Below, one piece after another: positions 26,443 through 35,093 of a stretch of DNA of 64,000 nucleotides. Both the position numbers and the translations under genes were made by a program. The stretch covers positions 7,036 through 71,035 of the forward strand of contig JAYRKT010000021.1 of assembly GCA_041905595.1 (NCBI GenBank). Direction: 5' to 3'. Each line of letters begins with the position of its first letter. Position 1 is the stretch's first letter. The notes below the pieces were generated by a model that had not been told where the DNA came from, did no database searches, and saw only the letters and a program-made list of their open reading frames with translations. Origin of the DNA: Aliitabrizicola sp041905595. Lineage in GTDB: Bacteria > Pseudomonadota > Alphaproteobacteria > Rhodobacterales > Rhodobacteraceae.

Positions 26443-28893
26443 ATGGCTTCCCTTCCCACGACCGCCCGCGTCGTCGTCATCGGCGGTGGCATCATCGGCT
26501 GTTCCACGGCCTACCATCTGGGCCAGATGGGCTGGACCGACACGGTGCTGCTCGAGCGCAAGAAGCTGACCTCTGGCACCACCTTCCATGCGGCCGGGCT
26601 GGTCGGGCAGCTCCGCACCTCGGCCAACATCACGCAATTGCTGGGCTATTCCGTCGCGCTTTATGACCGGCTGGCCGAGGAGACGGGGCTGGCAACCGGC
26701 TGGAAGCGGAACGGCGGGCTTCGGCTCGCCTGCAATGTCGAGCGCTGGACCGAGGTCAAACGGCAGGCGACGACCGCCCATTCCTTCGGCCTCGAGATGC
26801 ACCTGCTGACGCCAAAGGAGGCGCAGGACCTCTGGCCGCTGATGAATGTGGACGATCTGGTGGGCGCGGCCTTCCTGCCGACCGATGGGCAGGCGAACCC
26901 CTCTGACATCACCCAAAGCCTCGCCAAGGGCGCGCGGATGAAGGGCGTGTCAATCTTCGAGGATACGCCGGTCACCCGCATCCTCGTGGAGAACGGCCGC
27001 ATCAGGGGCGTCGAGACGCCCGCCGGGACCATCCACTGCGAGAAGGTGGTGATCTGCGCCGGGCAATGGACGCGGACGCTGGCGGCGACGGTCGGGGTGA
27101 ATGTGCCGCTTGTCTCAGTCGAGCACCAGTACATGATCACCGAACGGATCGACGGCGTCACCCCCGGCCTGCCAACACTGCGCGACCCCGACCGGCTGAC
27201 TTACTGGAAGGAGGAAGTCGGCGGCCTGGTGATGGGTGGCTACGAGCCGAACCCGAAGCCATGGGCACAAAATGGAATACCCGAGGGCTTCCATTTCGAG
27301 ACTTTGACCCCGGACTTTGACCATTTCGAACAATTCATGGATCTGGCCATCGGCCGCGTCCCGACGCTCGCCAATGCCGGGATCAAGCAGCTGCTGAACG
27401 GGCCGGAGAGCTTTACGCCAGATGGAAACTTCATCCTCGGCGAAGCCCCGGAACTGAAGAACCTGTTCGTCGGTGCGGGCTTCAACGCCTTCGGCATCGC
27501 CTCGGGCGGTGGCGCGGGCATGGCGCTGGCGGAATGGGTGGCGGCAGGGGCACCGCCTTTCGACCTCTGGCCCGTGGACATCCGCCGCTTCGGCCCGGTG
27601 CATCGCGAGACCTCCTGGGTCCGCACCCGCACGATGGAGGCCTATGGCAAACACTACACCATCGCCTGGCCGTCTGAGGAATACAAATCCGGCCGCCCGA
27701 TGCGCCGCTCGCCGCTCTATGCCCATCTGAAGGCCGCCGGCGCCTGCTTCGGCGAGAAACTCGGCTGGGAACGCCCGAACTGGTTCGCCGACCTCGCCGC
27801 AGGGGAAGAGCCGGTCGACCGCTATTCCTACCAGCGTCCCGGCTGGTTCGATGCGGTGGCGCGCGAACATCACACCTGCCGCAACGCCGCCGTGCTGATC
27901 GACCAGACCAGCTTCGCCAAGTTCGAACTGAAAGGGCCCGATGCGGTGGCGGAACTGAACCGGATCGCCGCCAATAACGTGGACCGGCCGGTCGGCAGCC
28001 TGATCTACACCCAGATGCTGAACGAAAAGGGTGGCATCGAATGCGATGTAACGGTCGCCCGCACCGCCGAGGACCGCTTCTACATCGTCACCGGCACCGG
28101 GTTTGCCACCCATGATTTCGACTGGATTTCCCGCAACCTGTCCGTCGGCGCCCGCGCGACGCTGACCGACATCACCTCGGGCGGCGCGGTCCTGTCGCTG
28201 ATGGGGCCGAAGGCGCGCGACATCCTGTCGGCGGTCAGTGAGGATGACGTGTCGAACGCGGCCTTCCCCTTCGGCACCGCGCGGACCATCGGCATCGCCG
28301 GCTGCCCCGTGCTGGCACTGCGGGTGACCTATGTCGGCGAACTCGGCTGGGAGTTGCACATCCCGACGGAATTCGCCGCGACCGTCTACGAGGCGCTCAC
28401 CGCCGCCGGGGCGGCGCACGGCCTTCGGAATGCCGGATACCGTGCCATCGAAACCCTGCGGCTGGAAAAAGGCTACCGCGCCTGGGGCGCCGATATCGGG
28501 CCGGACCACACGCCGGTCGAGGCCGGTCTGACCTGGGCCTGCAAGCTGAAATCCGGCCTGCCCTTCACCGGCCGCGCCGCGCTCGAGGCGCAGGTGAACG
28601 GCGGGGTGAAGAAGCGCCTCGCGGGCTTCATCGTCGATGATCCGGCGGTGATACTGCTCGGCCGCGAGACGATCTACCGCAACGGCGAGCGGGTCGGCTG
28701 GCTGTCCTCTGGCGGCTTCGGGCACACCCTCGGGAAACCCGTGGGCTACGGCTTCGTCCGCCGGACAGACGGCGTGACCGAGGACTTCGTGCTGTCGGGC
28801 GACTACGAACTCGAGGTCGCCTCGGAACGGGTCAAGGCGCGCGTGTCACTGCAGCCGTTCTACGATCCGAAGATGGAGCGGGTGAAAATCTGA
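26443..28893 (+). CDS. DMGDH/sarcosine dehydrogenase-like FAD oxidoreductase with GcvT domain
   Basis: An 816-aa protein. An N-terminal FAD-binding DAO domain (VVVIGGGIIGCSTAYHLG, 10-27) is followed by an FAO linker domain and a C-terminal aminomethyltransferase (GcvT) folate domain (about 430-800). His49 in TSGTTFHAAGLVGQLR lies where dimethylglycine dehydrogenase bonds FAD covalently. Relatives oxidise N-methyl groups and pass the carbon to tetrahydrofolate. The actual substrate could be dimethylglycine, sarcosine or another N-methyl amine. It follows the kinase-like gene, and a double hairpin follows it. Confidence 0.92.
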   Translation: MASLPTTARVVVIGGGIIGCSTAYHLGQMGWTDTVLLERKKLTSGTTFHAAGLVGQLRTSANITQLLGYSVALYDRLAEETGLATGWKRNGGLRLACNVERWTEVKRQATTAHSFGLEMHLLTPKEAQDLWPLMNVDDLVGAAFLPTDGQANPSDITQSLAKGARMKGVSIFEDTPVTRILVENGRIRGVETPAGTIHCEKVVICAGQWTRTLAATVGVNVPLVSVEHQYMITERIDGVTPGLPTLRDPDRLTYWKEEVGGLVMGGYEPNPKPWAQNGIPEGFHFETLTPDFDHFEQFMDLAIGRVPTLANAGIKQLLNGPESFTPDGNFILGEAPELKNLFVGAGFNAFGIASGGGAGMALAEWVAAGAPPFDLWPVDIRRFGPVHRETSWVRTRTMEAYGKHYTIAWPSEEYKSGRPMRRSPLYAHLKAAGACFGEKLGWERPNWFADLAAGEEPVDRYSYQRPGWFDAVAREHHTCRNAAVLIDQTSFAKFELKGPDAVAELNRIAANNVDRPVGSLIYTQMLNEKGGIECDVTVARTAEDRFYIVTGTGFATHDFDWISRNLSVGARATLTDITSGGAVLSLMGPKARDILSAVSEDDVSNAAFPFGTARTIGIAGCPVLALRVTYVGELGWELHIPTEFAATVYEALTAAGAAHGLRNAGYRAIETLRLEKGYRAWGADIGPDHTPVEAGLTWACKLKSGLPFTGRAALEAQVNGGVKKRLAGFIVDDPAVILLGRETIYRNGERVGWLSSGGFGHTLGKPVGYGFVRRTDGVTEDFVLSGDYELEVASERVKARVSLQPFYDPKMERVKI

Positions 28894-28900
28894 GCGCGCC

Positions 28901-28946
28901 CAAAAGCCTTCCAAGGCTTTTGGCAAATTCCTTCGAAGGAATTTGC
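28901..28946. terminator. Two adjacent perfect inverted repeats after the DMGDH-like gene
   Basis: The first inverted repeat pairs 28901-28910 with 28913-28922 (caaaagcctt / aaggcttttg). The second is a perfect 24-base palindrome at 28923-28946 (arms begin gcaaattcct). Both have AT-rich outer arms, unlike the surrounding GC-rich DNA. They lie between the flavoprotein stop and the TauE gene, so they may end or process the upstream transcript. No T-run beyond the stems is needed because the stems contain T-rich arms. Confidence 0.7.
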
Positions 28947-28996
28947 GGTTCCCCGTTCTGACCGCTATCCAGCGGGAAACGGTCAGAGGCGGAACC

Positions 28997-29827
28997 ATGG
29001 GCGGACTTGACCTATCGACGATCCTCGTCATCGCGGGGCTCCTGTTCGTCGCTGGCGGGGTGACGGGCATCCTCGCGGGGCTGTTCGGCGTCGGCGGCGG
29101 TGCAATCGTCGTGCCGGTGCTCTACGAGGTCTTTGGCCTGATCCATGTGCCCGACACGGTGCGGATGCCGCTGGCAGTCGGCACCTCGCTTGCGATCATC
29201 ATCCCGACCTCGATCCAGTCAGCGCGCGGCCATTTCAAGCGCGGCGCGGTCGATGTCGCGATCCTGAAGAGCTGGATCGTGCCGGTCCTGACCGGCGTGA
29301 TCCTCGGCTCGGTGATCGCCCGCTACGCCGCGCCCTGGGTGTTCAAGCTCGTCTTCATCGGGGTCGCCGGCACGAATTCGGTAAAGCTTCTCTTCGGCCG
29401 CGACAGCTGGCGGCTGGGCGATCATCTGCCGGGCGGCATCGTCCGCAAGATCATGGGCTTCTTCGTGGGTCTTTTCTCGTCGCTGATGGGGATCGGCGGC
29501 GGCGCGATCTCGAACCTGCTCTTCACGCTTTATGGCAAGCCGATCCGAGAGTCGGTGGCGACCTCGGCCGGCGTCGGCGTGCTGATCTCTATCCCGGGGG
29601 CCATCGGCTATGTGCTGGCCGGCTGGGGCAAGGTCGGACTGCCGCCCTTTTCGCTCGGCTTTGTTTCGCTTCTCGGCTTCGCGCTGATGGTGCCCGCCTC
29701 GGTCCTGACCGCGCGCTTCGGCGTGGCGCTGGCGCATTCGCTGCCCAAGCGCCGGCTCGAGGTCCTGTTCGGCCTGTTCCTCGCCTTCACCTGCGTCCGT
29801 TTCGTCTGGGCGCTGGTCGCGCCCTGA
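28997..29827 (+). CDS. TauE/SafE family permease (sulfite exporter-like)
   Basis: A 276-aa inner-membrane protein with about eight helices and the family motif GVTGILAGLFGVGGGAIVVPVL near the N-terminus, repeated in the second half as GLFSSLMGIGGGAISNLL. TauE/SafE proteins move sulfite, sulfoacetate or other organic anions. The substrate is unknown. Start ATG 28997 with GGCGGAACC upstream; an earlier in-frame start at 28943 would begin inside the hairpin. It may belong to the amine-related cluster. Confidence 0.9.
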   Translation: MGGLDLSTILVIAGLLFVAGGVTGILAGLFGVGGGAIVVPVLYEVFGLIHVPDTVRMPLAVGTSLAIIIPTSIQSARGHFKRGAVDVAILKSWIVPVLTGVILGSVIARYAAPWVFKLVFIGVAGTNSVKLLFGRDSWRLGDHLPGGIVRKIMGFFVGLFSSLMGIGGGAISNLLFTLYGKPIRESVATSAGVGVLISIPGAIGYVLAGWGKVGLPPFSLGFVSLLGFALMVPASVLTARFGVALAHSLPKRRLEVLFGLFLAFTCVRFVWALVAP

Positions 29828-29837
29828 GCGTCTTCCG

Positions 29838-31037
29838 TCAAGGCAAGGGCACCGTCTGGACCGTCCATCCGGCGGCCGCGATCCTGGACTGGGCCAGATC
29901 GGTCAGGTGCCCGGTCACCACAAGCAGCGGCGCCCCGGTTCCGGGGGGAAGCGCCGCGACGACCTGCTCGAAAGTCGTGCCGATGCTGGCCGTCCAGGCG
30001 ACCTCATCGAAGGGGAACAGCGCCAGAATGCGGCCGTCGGCGAGCCGGTTCAGGGGGAAGCCGCCCACATCCTCGAAAGACCGGATGCCAAGCGCCTGGC
30101 CTTGCTCGGCAAGGACGCGGGCCCTCACCCGCTGGAACACCGCCTCGTCCCGGGTCGCGGCATCGGCGGCGCGGCTGACAAAGATCTCGGCCCCCCTGGC
30201 GTTCAATGTGGTCAGCGCCTCGGCCATGACCAGAAGGTCAGCGGGCGAATAGACCCGGTTCTGGATCAGCCGCGCGGCGACATCGGCGGGCACGCCGAGT
30301 GCCGCAAGCCGGGCAGAGACCATGTCGACGATCTCGGCCGAGGTCTTTTCGGCCAGTGCCGAGGTGATGGACTCGACGGTCGCGCCCGACCCAACGGCGA
30401 CGCCGATACCGCCGGGGATCGCCATGGTCAGCGCCTTCATCGACAGACCGCCCATCGCCGAGGCAGTGGCGATGTCGTTCAGCGCCTGCGCCAGCGGGGC
30501 GAAATCGGTATAGGGATCGACGCCCAGCTGCACCGCAATCTGGCGCCGGGCCGCATCCACGCCAAGGACGCTGCCCACGGTGCTGTCGCGGCTGGCCTTT
30601 CGATTCTTGATCCCGGTTCCGACCCTGTCGAACATCCGCGACACACCGGACGCCGCCCGTTTCATCGTCGCGTCGGGATCGTTGACGAGGTTCTTGCCGA
30701 AGGTGATCGGCGCCTGAGCGGTCTGGCCGAGCGACTTCAGGAAGACATCGCTTTTCGACATCGACTCCAGTTTCGCCAGCGCCCCCATCTCGCGCAGCCG
30801 CTCGCGCATCATCGCATCGCCCGAGATCTGGAACGTGCCGTAACCGGTCTGCAGCGTGAAGTTGTGCATCAGCCCGTCGCTGTAGACGGGATCGGCAACC
30901 GCATAATTCGCCCCGGTCGCCGCGCTTCCCAGCACCTGCGTGACGGGCGCATCGGGCGGCTGTTCGAAGTCCTGCGCGCAGATCGGTGCCGCGGCAAGGC
31001 AAAGGACAAGTGCGAGCGGCAACAGGCGGACGGCCAT
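29838..31037 (-). CDS. Secreted protein of unknown function
   Basis: A 399-aa exported protein. The signal peptide (1-21) ends PICAQ. The mature part is mostly helical, with a Gly-rich hydrophobic patch (MAIPGGIGVAVGSGATVESI), and ends in an alpha/beta segment (ILALFPFDEVAWTASIG, then PLLVVTGHLTDLAQSRIAAAGWTV). I recognise no named family. It is the only long gene here with no functional clue. Start ATG 31037 with GGAG upstream; the frame extends further without a ribosome site. Its 3' end faces the TauE gene ten bases away. Confidence 0.8.
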   Translation of the reverse strand: MAVRLLPLALVLCLAAAPICAQDFEQPPDAPVTQVLGSAATGANYAVADPVYSDGLMHNFTLQTGYGTFQISGDAMMRERLREMGALAKLESMSKSDVFLKSLGQTAQAPITFGKNLVNDPDATMKRAASGVSRMFDRVGTGIKNRKASRDSTVGSVLGVDAARRQIAVQLGVDPYTDFAPLAQALNDIATASAMGGLSMKALTMAIPGGIGVAVGSGATVESITSALAEKTSAEIVDMVSARLAALGVPADVAARLIQNRVYSPADLLVMAEALTTLNARGAEIFVSRAADAATRDEAVFQRVRARVLAEQGQALGIRSFEDVGGFPLNRLADGRILALFPFDEVAWTASIGTTFEQVVAALPPGTGAPLLVVTGHLTDLAQSRIAAAGWTVQTVPLP

Positions 31038-31184
31038 GATTTTCTCCGAAAGGGACCGGTTGCCACTCTTGCTAACGCAGGCGCGCCGGTCCTGTCCGCA
31101 AAATCCGTTCGGGGTCATCTTGGTCGTGGGCTCTTGACCCGCCGGGCCCTGCCGGACCAAACCGGTGGGGGGACGGGAGACAGG

Positions 31185-31940
31185 ATGACACTCAAGCTAT
31201 TCGACCTGACCGGGCGGCGCGCGCTCGTCACCGGCTCGACCCGGGGGATCGGCCTTGCCCTTGCCCGTGGTCTGGCCAGCGCGGGCGCGACTGTCCTGCT
31301 GAACGGCCGCGATCCCGGCCGGGTGGCAGCGACCGCCCAAGAAACCGGGATGGCCGGCGCGCTGGTTTTCGACGTGACCGACCACGAGGCAGCGCGCGCT
31401 GCGATCGACCGGTTCGAAGCCGAAGCCGGGCCGATCGACATTCTCGTGAACAACACGGGCATCCAGCACCGCGCGCCGCTGGAGGAGTTTCCGGCAGAGG
31501 CGTTCGAGCGCCTGATGCAGACCAACATCGCCTCGGTCTTCCATGTCGGACAGGCTGTCGCCCGGCACATGATCCGCCGCGGACAGGGCAAGATCATCAA
31601 TATTGGTAGCGTCCAGTCCGCGCTCGCTCGTCCCTCCATCGCCCCCTACACCGCGACAAAGGGCGCGGTCGCCAACTTGACCAAGGGCATGGCGACCGAC
31701 TGGGCGCGGCACGGCCTGCAATGCAACGGCATCGCCCCGGGCTATTTCGAAACCGAATTGAATGCTGCCCTGACCGGCGACCCCGATTTCACCGCCTGGC
31801 TGGAGCGGCGAACCCCGGCCGGGCGGTGGGGCCGGGTCGAGGAACTGGTCGGCGCGGCGATCTTTCTCGCCTCGGACGCATCCTCATTCGTCAACGGGCA
31901 GATGATCTATGTCGATGGCGGAATCACGGCTTCGGTATGA
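31185..31940 (+). CDS. SDR-family oxidoreductase, probable gluconate 5-dehydrogenase
   Basis: A 251-aa short-chain dehydrogenase. Cofactor loop TGSTRGIGLALA, the NNTG variant of the NNAG motif, catalytic Ser/Tyr/Lys in GSVQSALARPSIAPYTATKGA, and the C-terminal FVNGQMIYVDGG. Sequence style (FDLTGRRALVTGSTRGIG) and the overlapping gluconokinase point to gluconate/5-keto-gluconate interconversion (IdnO/Gno-like). ATG 31185 follows AGG. The last codon overlaps the kinase start (ATGA). Confidence 0.88.
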   Translation: MTLKLFDLTGRRALVTGSTRGIGLALARGLASAGATVLLNGRDPGRVAATAQETGMAGALVFDVTDHEAARAAIDRFEAEAGPIDILVNNTGIQHRAPLEEFPAEAFERLMQTNIASVFHVGQAVARHMIRRGQGKIINIGSVQSALARPSIAPYTATKGAVANLTKGMATDWARHGLQCNGIAPGYFETELNAALTGDPDFTAWLERRTPAGRWGRVEELVGAAIFLASDASSFVNGQMIYVDGGITASV

Positions 31941-32443
31941 TCACCTCCCCTGCCCCCATTCGGATCGTGCTGATGGGCGTGTCGGGCTGCGGCAAGTCCA
32001 GCGTCGGCGAGGCTCTGCAACGCCTGACCGGTCTGCCCTACCTCGATGGAGACGACCTTCACCCGGCCGCGAACGTCGCCAGGATGAGCGCCGGTATCCC
32101 CCTGACCGACGAGGACCGCTGGCCCTGGCTGGACCGGGTGGCCGAGAAGCTCGCGACTTGCGCGCCCGTCGCCATCGGCTGTTCCGCCCTGAAACGCATC
32201 TACCGTGACCGCCTGCGCGCCGGGGCGGGCGGGCCGGTCACCTTCGTCCATCTTTCCGGTTCGCGCGACCTCATCGCAAGCCGGATGCAGGCCCGCAGCG
32301 GTCACTTCATGCCGACCACATTGCTGGACAGCCAGTTCGCCACGCTGGAAACACCTGAAGGCGAACCTGGCGTCCTGACCGTCTCAATAGATCAGGCCAC
32401 GGAAGACATCGCCCGTGAAATCGTTCGGCGCCTTGGCCTCTGA
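31937..32443 (+). CDS. gntK: Gluconokinase
   Basis: A 168-aa P-loop kinase that makes 6-phosphogluconate from gluconate and ATP. Walker A is GVSGCGKSS; LDGDDLHPAANVARMSAGIPLTDEDRWPWL and SALKRIYRDRLR are hallmarks of the GntK/IdnK family. The start overlaps the dehydrogenase stop by four bases. Together the two genes would feed gluconate or 5-ketogluconate into the Entner-Doudoroff or pentose-phosphate route. Confidence 0.95.
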   Translation: MITSPAPIRIVLMGVSGCGKSSVGEALQRLTGLPYLDGDDLHPAANVARMSAGIPLTDEDRWPWLDRVAEKLATCAPVAIGCSALKRIYRDRLRAGAGGPVTFVHLSGSRDLIASRMQARSGHFMPTTLLDSQFATLETPEGEPGVLTVSIDQATEDIAREIVRRLGL

Positions 32444-32452
32444 CAGGGCGGG

Positions 32453-32875
32453 TCAGCTGCCCTGCAGGCTCTTCACATATTCGCCGAGTTGCACCAGCCG
32501 CACCGGAGTCGGCGTCTGGATGCCGTCGCCGGAATCAAACAGCACCATGTTGCCATCGAGCAGCGGCGCAAACTTGGGCATGACGCGGCCGTTTTCCTGC
32601 GCATAACCCCAGATATGCGCCATGACGCGGGTCATCGGGAAGGTGCCGCCATTCTTCGCCGCCAAAACCGTGAGGTTGGCCGGCTTCTTCGGCAGGCCTG
32701 CTGCCGCGGGGCCATCGCCCTTGCCATTCTCGCCATGGCATCCGGCACAATAGCTGGCGAAATCCTCGGCCCCGGTGGGGAATCCGGCCGGTTCCTGCGT
32801 CGCTGGAAGGCAGGCGGCCAGAAGGCCGGCAAAGGCGAGCGGCAGAAAGACGGTTGCGGGGCGCAGCGGCGGCAT
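32453..32875 (-). CDS. Lipid-anchored c-type cytochrome
   Basis: A 140-aa exported cytochrome. The signal has a lipobox (LLAAC, Cys22). The heme site is CAGCH (43-47), and the distal ligand is probably Met in RVMPKFAPLLDG. It is a class I monoheme cytochrome tethered to the membrane surface. The redox partner is unknown. It is convergent with gluconokinase and precedes lolD's 3' end. Confidence 0.9.
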   Translation of the reverse strand: MPPLRPATVFLPLAFAGLLAACLPATQEPAGFPTGAEDFASYCAGCHGENGKGDGPAAAGLPKKPANLTVLAAKNGGTFPMTRVMAHIWGYAQENGRVMPKFAPLLDGNMVLFDSGDGIQTPTPVRLVQLGEYVKSLQGS

Positions 32876-32938
32876 GGATGGGCTCTCCGGGGTCGGTTTT
32901 CGGTCATAGAACCATGCAGGCCCGCGCGGCGCAATCGC

Positions 32939-33616
32939 TCAGGCGATGCGTCCGCCGTCAAGCCGCACGACCCGGTCCATCCGTGCCGCGAGCGCCAGGT
33001 TATGCGTGGCGATCAGGGCGGAAAGCCCGGTCTCACGCACCACCCCCATCAGCACGGCAAAGACATGGTCCGAGGTTTCGGGATCGAGGTTTCCGGTCGG
33101 CTCGTCCGCGAGCAACAGTTTCGGCCCATTGGCCAGCGCCCGGCAGAAGGCCACCCGCTGCTGCTCGCCCCCTGAAAGCGCCGCGGGACGATGCTCGGCG
33201 CGTGGCGCAATTCCGACCCGCGCCAGCAGGTTGCGCGCGCGCGCCTCGGCCGCCGCCTTGCCCACGCCATTCGCCATTTGCGGAATGACGATGTTCTCCA
33301 GCGCCGTGAACTCGGGTAGCAGGTGGTGAAACTGATAGATGAACCCGACCTCTCCACGCCGGACTTCGGTGCGCGCCCGGTCCGATAGCCCGTCCACGCC
33401 GCGCCCGGCAAGCAGCACACGGCCCGCATCTGCGGTGTCGAGCAAGCCGGCGATGTGGAGAAGCGTCGATTTACCTGCGCCCGAGGGCGCGACAAGCGCC
33501 ACGACTTCGCCGGGCGCCACCGTCAGGTTGGCACCGCGCAGCACCTGCACCTCGCCAGGGCGGCCCTTGTTATAGGTCTTCTCGATCTCGTCGAGCGTCA
33601 GCATCGCCTCACTCAT
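32939..33616 (-). CDS. lolD: Lipoprotein-releasing system ATP-binding protein LolD
   Basis: A 225-aa ATPase of the MacB/LolD type that drives release of outer-membrane lipoproteins from the inner membrane. Walker A APSGAGKST, the LolD-type QFHHLLPEFTALENI, signature LSGGEQQR and Walker B LLLADEPTGNLD are all intact. The start overlaps the end of lolC by eight bases. Several lipoproteins in this window would be its cargo. Confidence 0.95.
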   Translation of the reverse strand: MSEAMLTLDEIEKTYNKGRPGEVQVLRGANLTVAPGEVVALVAPSGAGKSTLLHIAGLLDTADAGRVLLAGRGVDGLSDRARTEVRRGEVGFIYQFHHLLPEFTALENIVIPQMANGVGKAAAEARARNLLARVGIAPRAEHRPAALSGGEQQRVAFCRALANGPKLLLADEPTGNLDPETSDHVFAVLMGVVRETGLSALIATHNLALAARMDRVVRLDGGRIA

Positions 33617-34895
33617 AGCGCAGCGCCTCGACCGGGTTCATCCTCGCGGCGCGGCGGGCGGGGAAAATCGTGACGATGAAGGACAGACCAAGCGACAGCA
33701 CCACAGCCGACAGCACATCCCCCCATTGCAGCTTGGCCGGCAGGGCATAAATCCCGCGGATTGAGGGATCCCAGACCCCGCCGCCCGAGACGTAATTCAC
33801 GAAGCTGAAGATCGGGTCGACATAGATGGCGAACAGGCAGCCCAGAAGGACACCAAGCGCCGTACCGATCAGCCCGGTCGAGGCGCCGCAGATGAAGAAC
33901 ACACGCAGGATCGACCCTTCCGTCAGGCCCATCGTTCGCAGGATGCCGATGTCGCGCCCCTTGTTCTTGACCAGCATGATGAGGCCCGAGACGATGTTCA
34001 TCGTCGCGATCAGCACCAGCACCGAGAGGATCACGAACATCACGTTGTCCTCGATGGTCAGCGCCCGCAGGAAGCTTCCCGAACTGTCACGCCAGGTCCA
34101 GAGATAGATGAGCGGCCCCCCGGCCTCCTGGATCGCCGGGGCCAGATCCTCGACATGCTCGGGATCGGCGACCATCACCTCGATCTCGTCCGCCATGCCT
34201 TCCCGGTTGAAGAAGCTTTGCGCCTCGGTGAAAGGCAGATAGACGCGGGTCTGGTCGATGTCCCACCGCCCGGCGGAAAACACATAGACCACCTCATAGG
34301 CGCTGACCCGCGGACTGGTGCCGAAGGCCGTGCGGGCTCCATCGGGAGAAATCAGCTTGATCTTGTCGCCGACAGTGACCCCAAGGTCGCGCGCCACGCC
34401 CGAGCCGATGGCGATGCCGCGGTCGAAACTGTCGATATCGCCATAGGCATCGCTGGAATTGGCCACGCGCGGGATCGCCTTCAGGTCCTCAAGCCGGATG
34501 CCATAGACCTCGACCCCGGTGCTGGTCCCGTCCTTCGAAGCGAGCACCTGACCCTTCACCAAAGGCGCGGCATGGGTGACGCCGGGGATCTTGCGGATGC
34601 GTTCGGCCACGGCATCGTAATCCGCGATCGTGCGCACCTCCTGCCCGGTGTCGGTCGTCCACGGGGCAGAATAGGCAGAGACATGGGCATTCGCCCCCAG
34701 GATCGTGTCGACGAATTCGGCGCGGAACCCGGCGCGGACCGACAGGGTCGCGATCAGGGCGAAAACCGCCAGCGTGATGCCGACCAGGCTGATCCAGGTC
34801 ATGACGCTGACCCCGCCCTCGGCGCGGCGCGCCCGCAGGTAGCGCCAGGCAATCATCCATTCGAAGGGGGCGAAGGGGGGCGTGCGTCCGGCCAT
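33609..34895 (-). CDS. lolC: Lipoprotein-releasing ABC transporter permease LolC/LolE
   Basis: A 428-aa membrane subunit with one N-terminal helix (about 28-50), a large periplasmic domain (about 55-270) and three C-terminal helices. It carries the LolC/E markers FEWMIAWRYLRARRAEGGVSVMTW and MLVKNKGRDIGILRTMGLT. A single LolC/E-type gene suggests a homodimeric LolF-like arrangement. Start ATG 34895 with GGAG six bases away. Confidence 0.95.
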   Translation of the reverse strand: MAGRTPPFAPFEWMIAWRYLRARRAEGGVSVMTWISLVGITLAVFALIATLSVRAGFRAEFVDTILGANAHVSAYSAPWTTDTGQEVRTIADYDAVAERIRKIPGVTHAAPLVKGQVLASKDGTSTGVEVYGIRLEDLKAIPRVANSSDAYGDIDSFDRGIAIGSGVARDLGVTVGDKIKLISPDGARTAFGTSPRVSAYEVVYVFSAGRWDIDQTRVYLPFTEAQSFFNREGMADEIEVMVADPEHVEDLAPAIQEAGGPLIYLWTWRDSSGSFLRALTIEDNVMFVILSVLVLIATMNIVSGLIMLVKNKGRDIGILRTMGLTEGSILRVFFICGASTGLIGTALGVLLGCLFAIYVDPIFSFVNYVSGGGVWDPSIRGIYALPAKLQWGDVLSAVVLSLGLSFIVTIFPARRAARMNPVEALRYE

Positions 34896-35010
34896 CTCGG
34901 CTCCGTTCCTGCGGCGGGCCACCTTTGCGGCGGGTCGGCGCGAAGGTCAAGCCGGCCTGCCGGGTCGGTCAGGTCACGCCTTTGTCACCGGAAGGCGGGA
35001 CAGATCCTGG

Positions 35011-35080
35011 TTTCTTCTTGGCCCAAATACCCTCGGGGGTGAATTGGCCGTCAGGCCAAGAGGGGGCAGAAGGCCCCCTC
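35011..35080. repeat. Dispersed intergenic hairpin element, copy 3
   Basis: Between the lolC start and the proS stop. Lead TTTCTTCTTGGCC, core CAAATACCCTCGGGGGTGAA, hairpin 1 (ttggcc at 35044-35049, ggccaa at 35054-35059), hairpin 2 with a perfect 8-bp stem (35060-35067 with 35073-35080). Its GC hairpin is the first structure past the end of proS. The lolC promoter should lie in the remaining bases between 34896 and 35010. Confidence 0.8.
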
Positions 35081-35093
35081 TCTTCGTTCGGGA

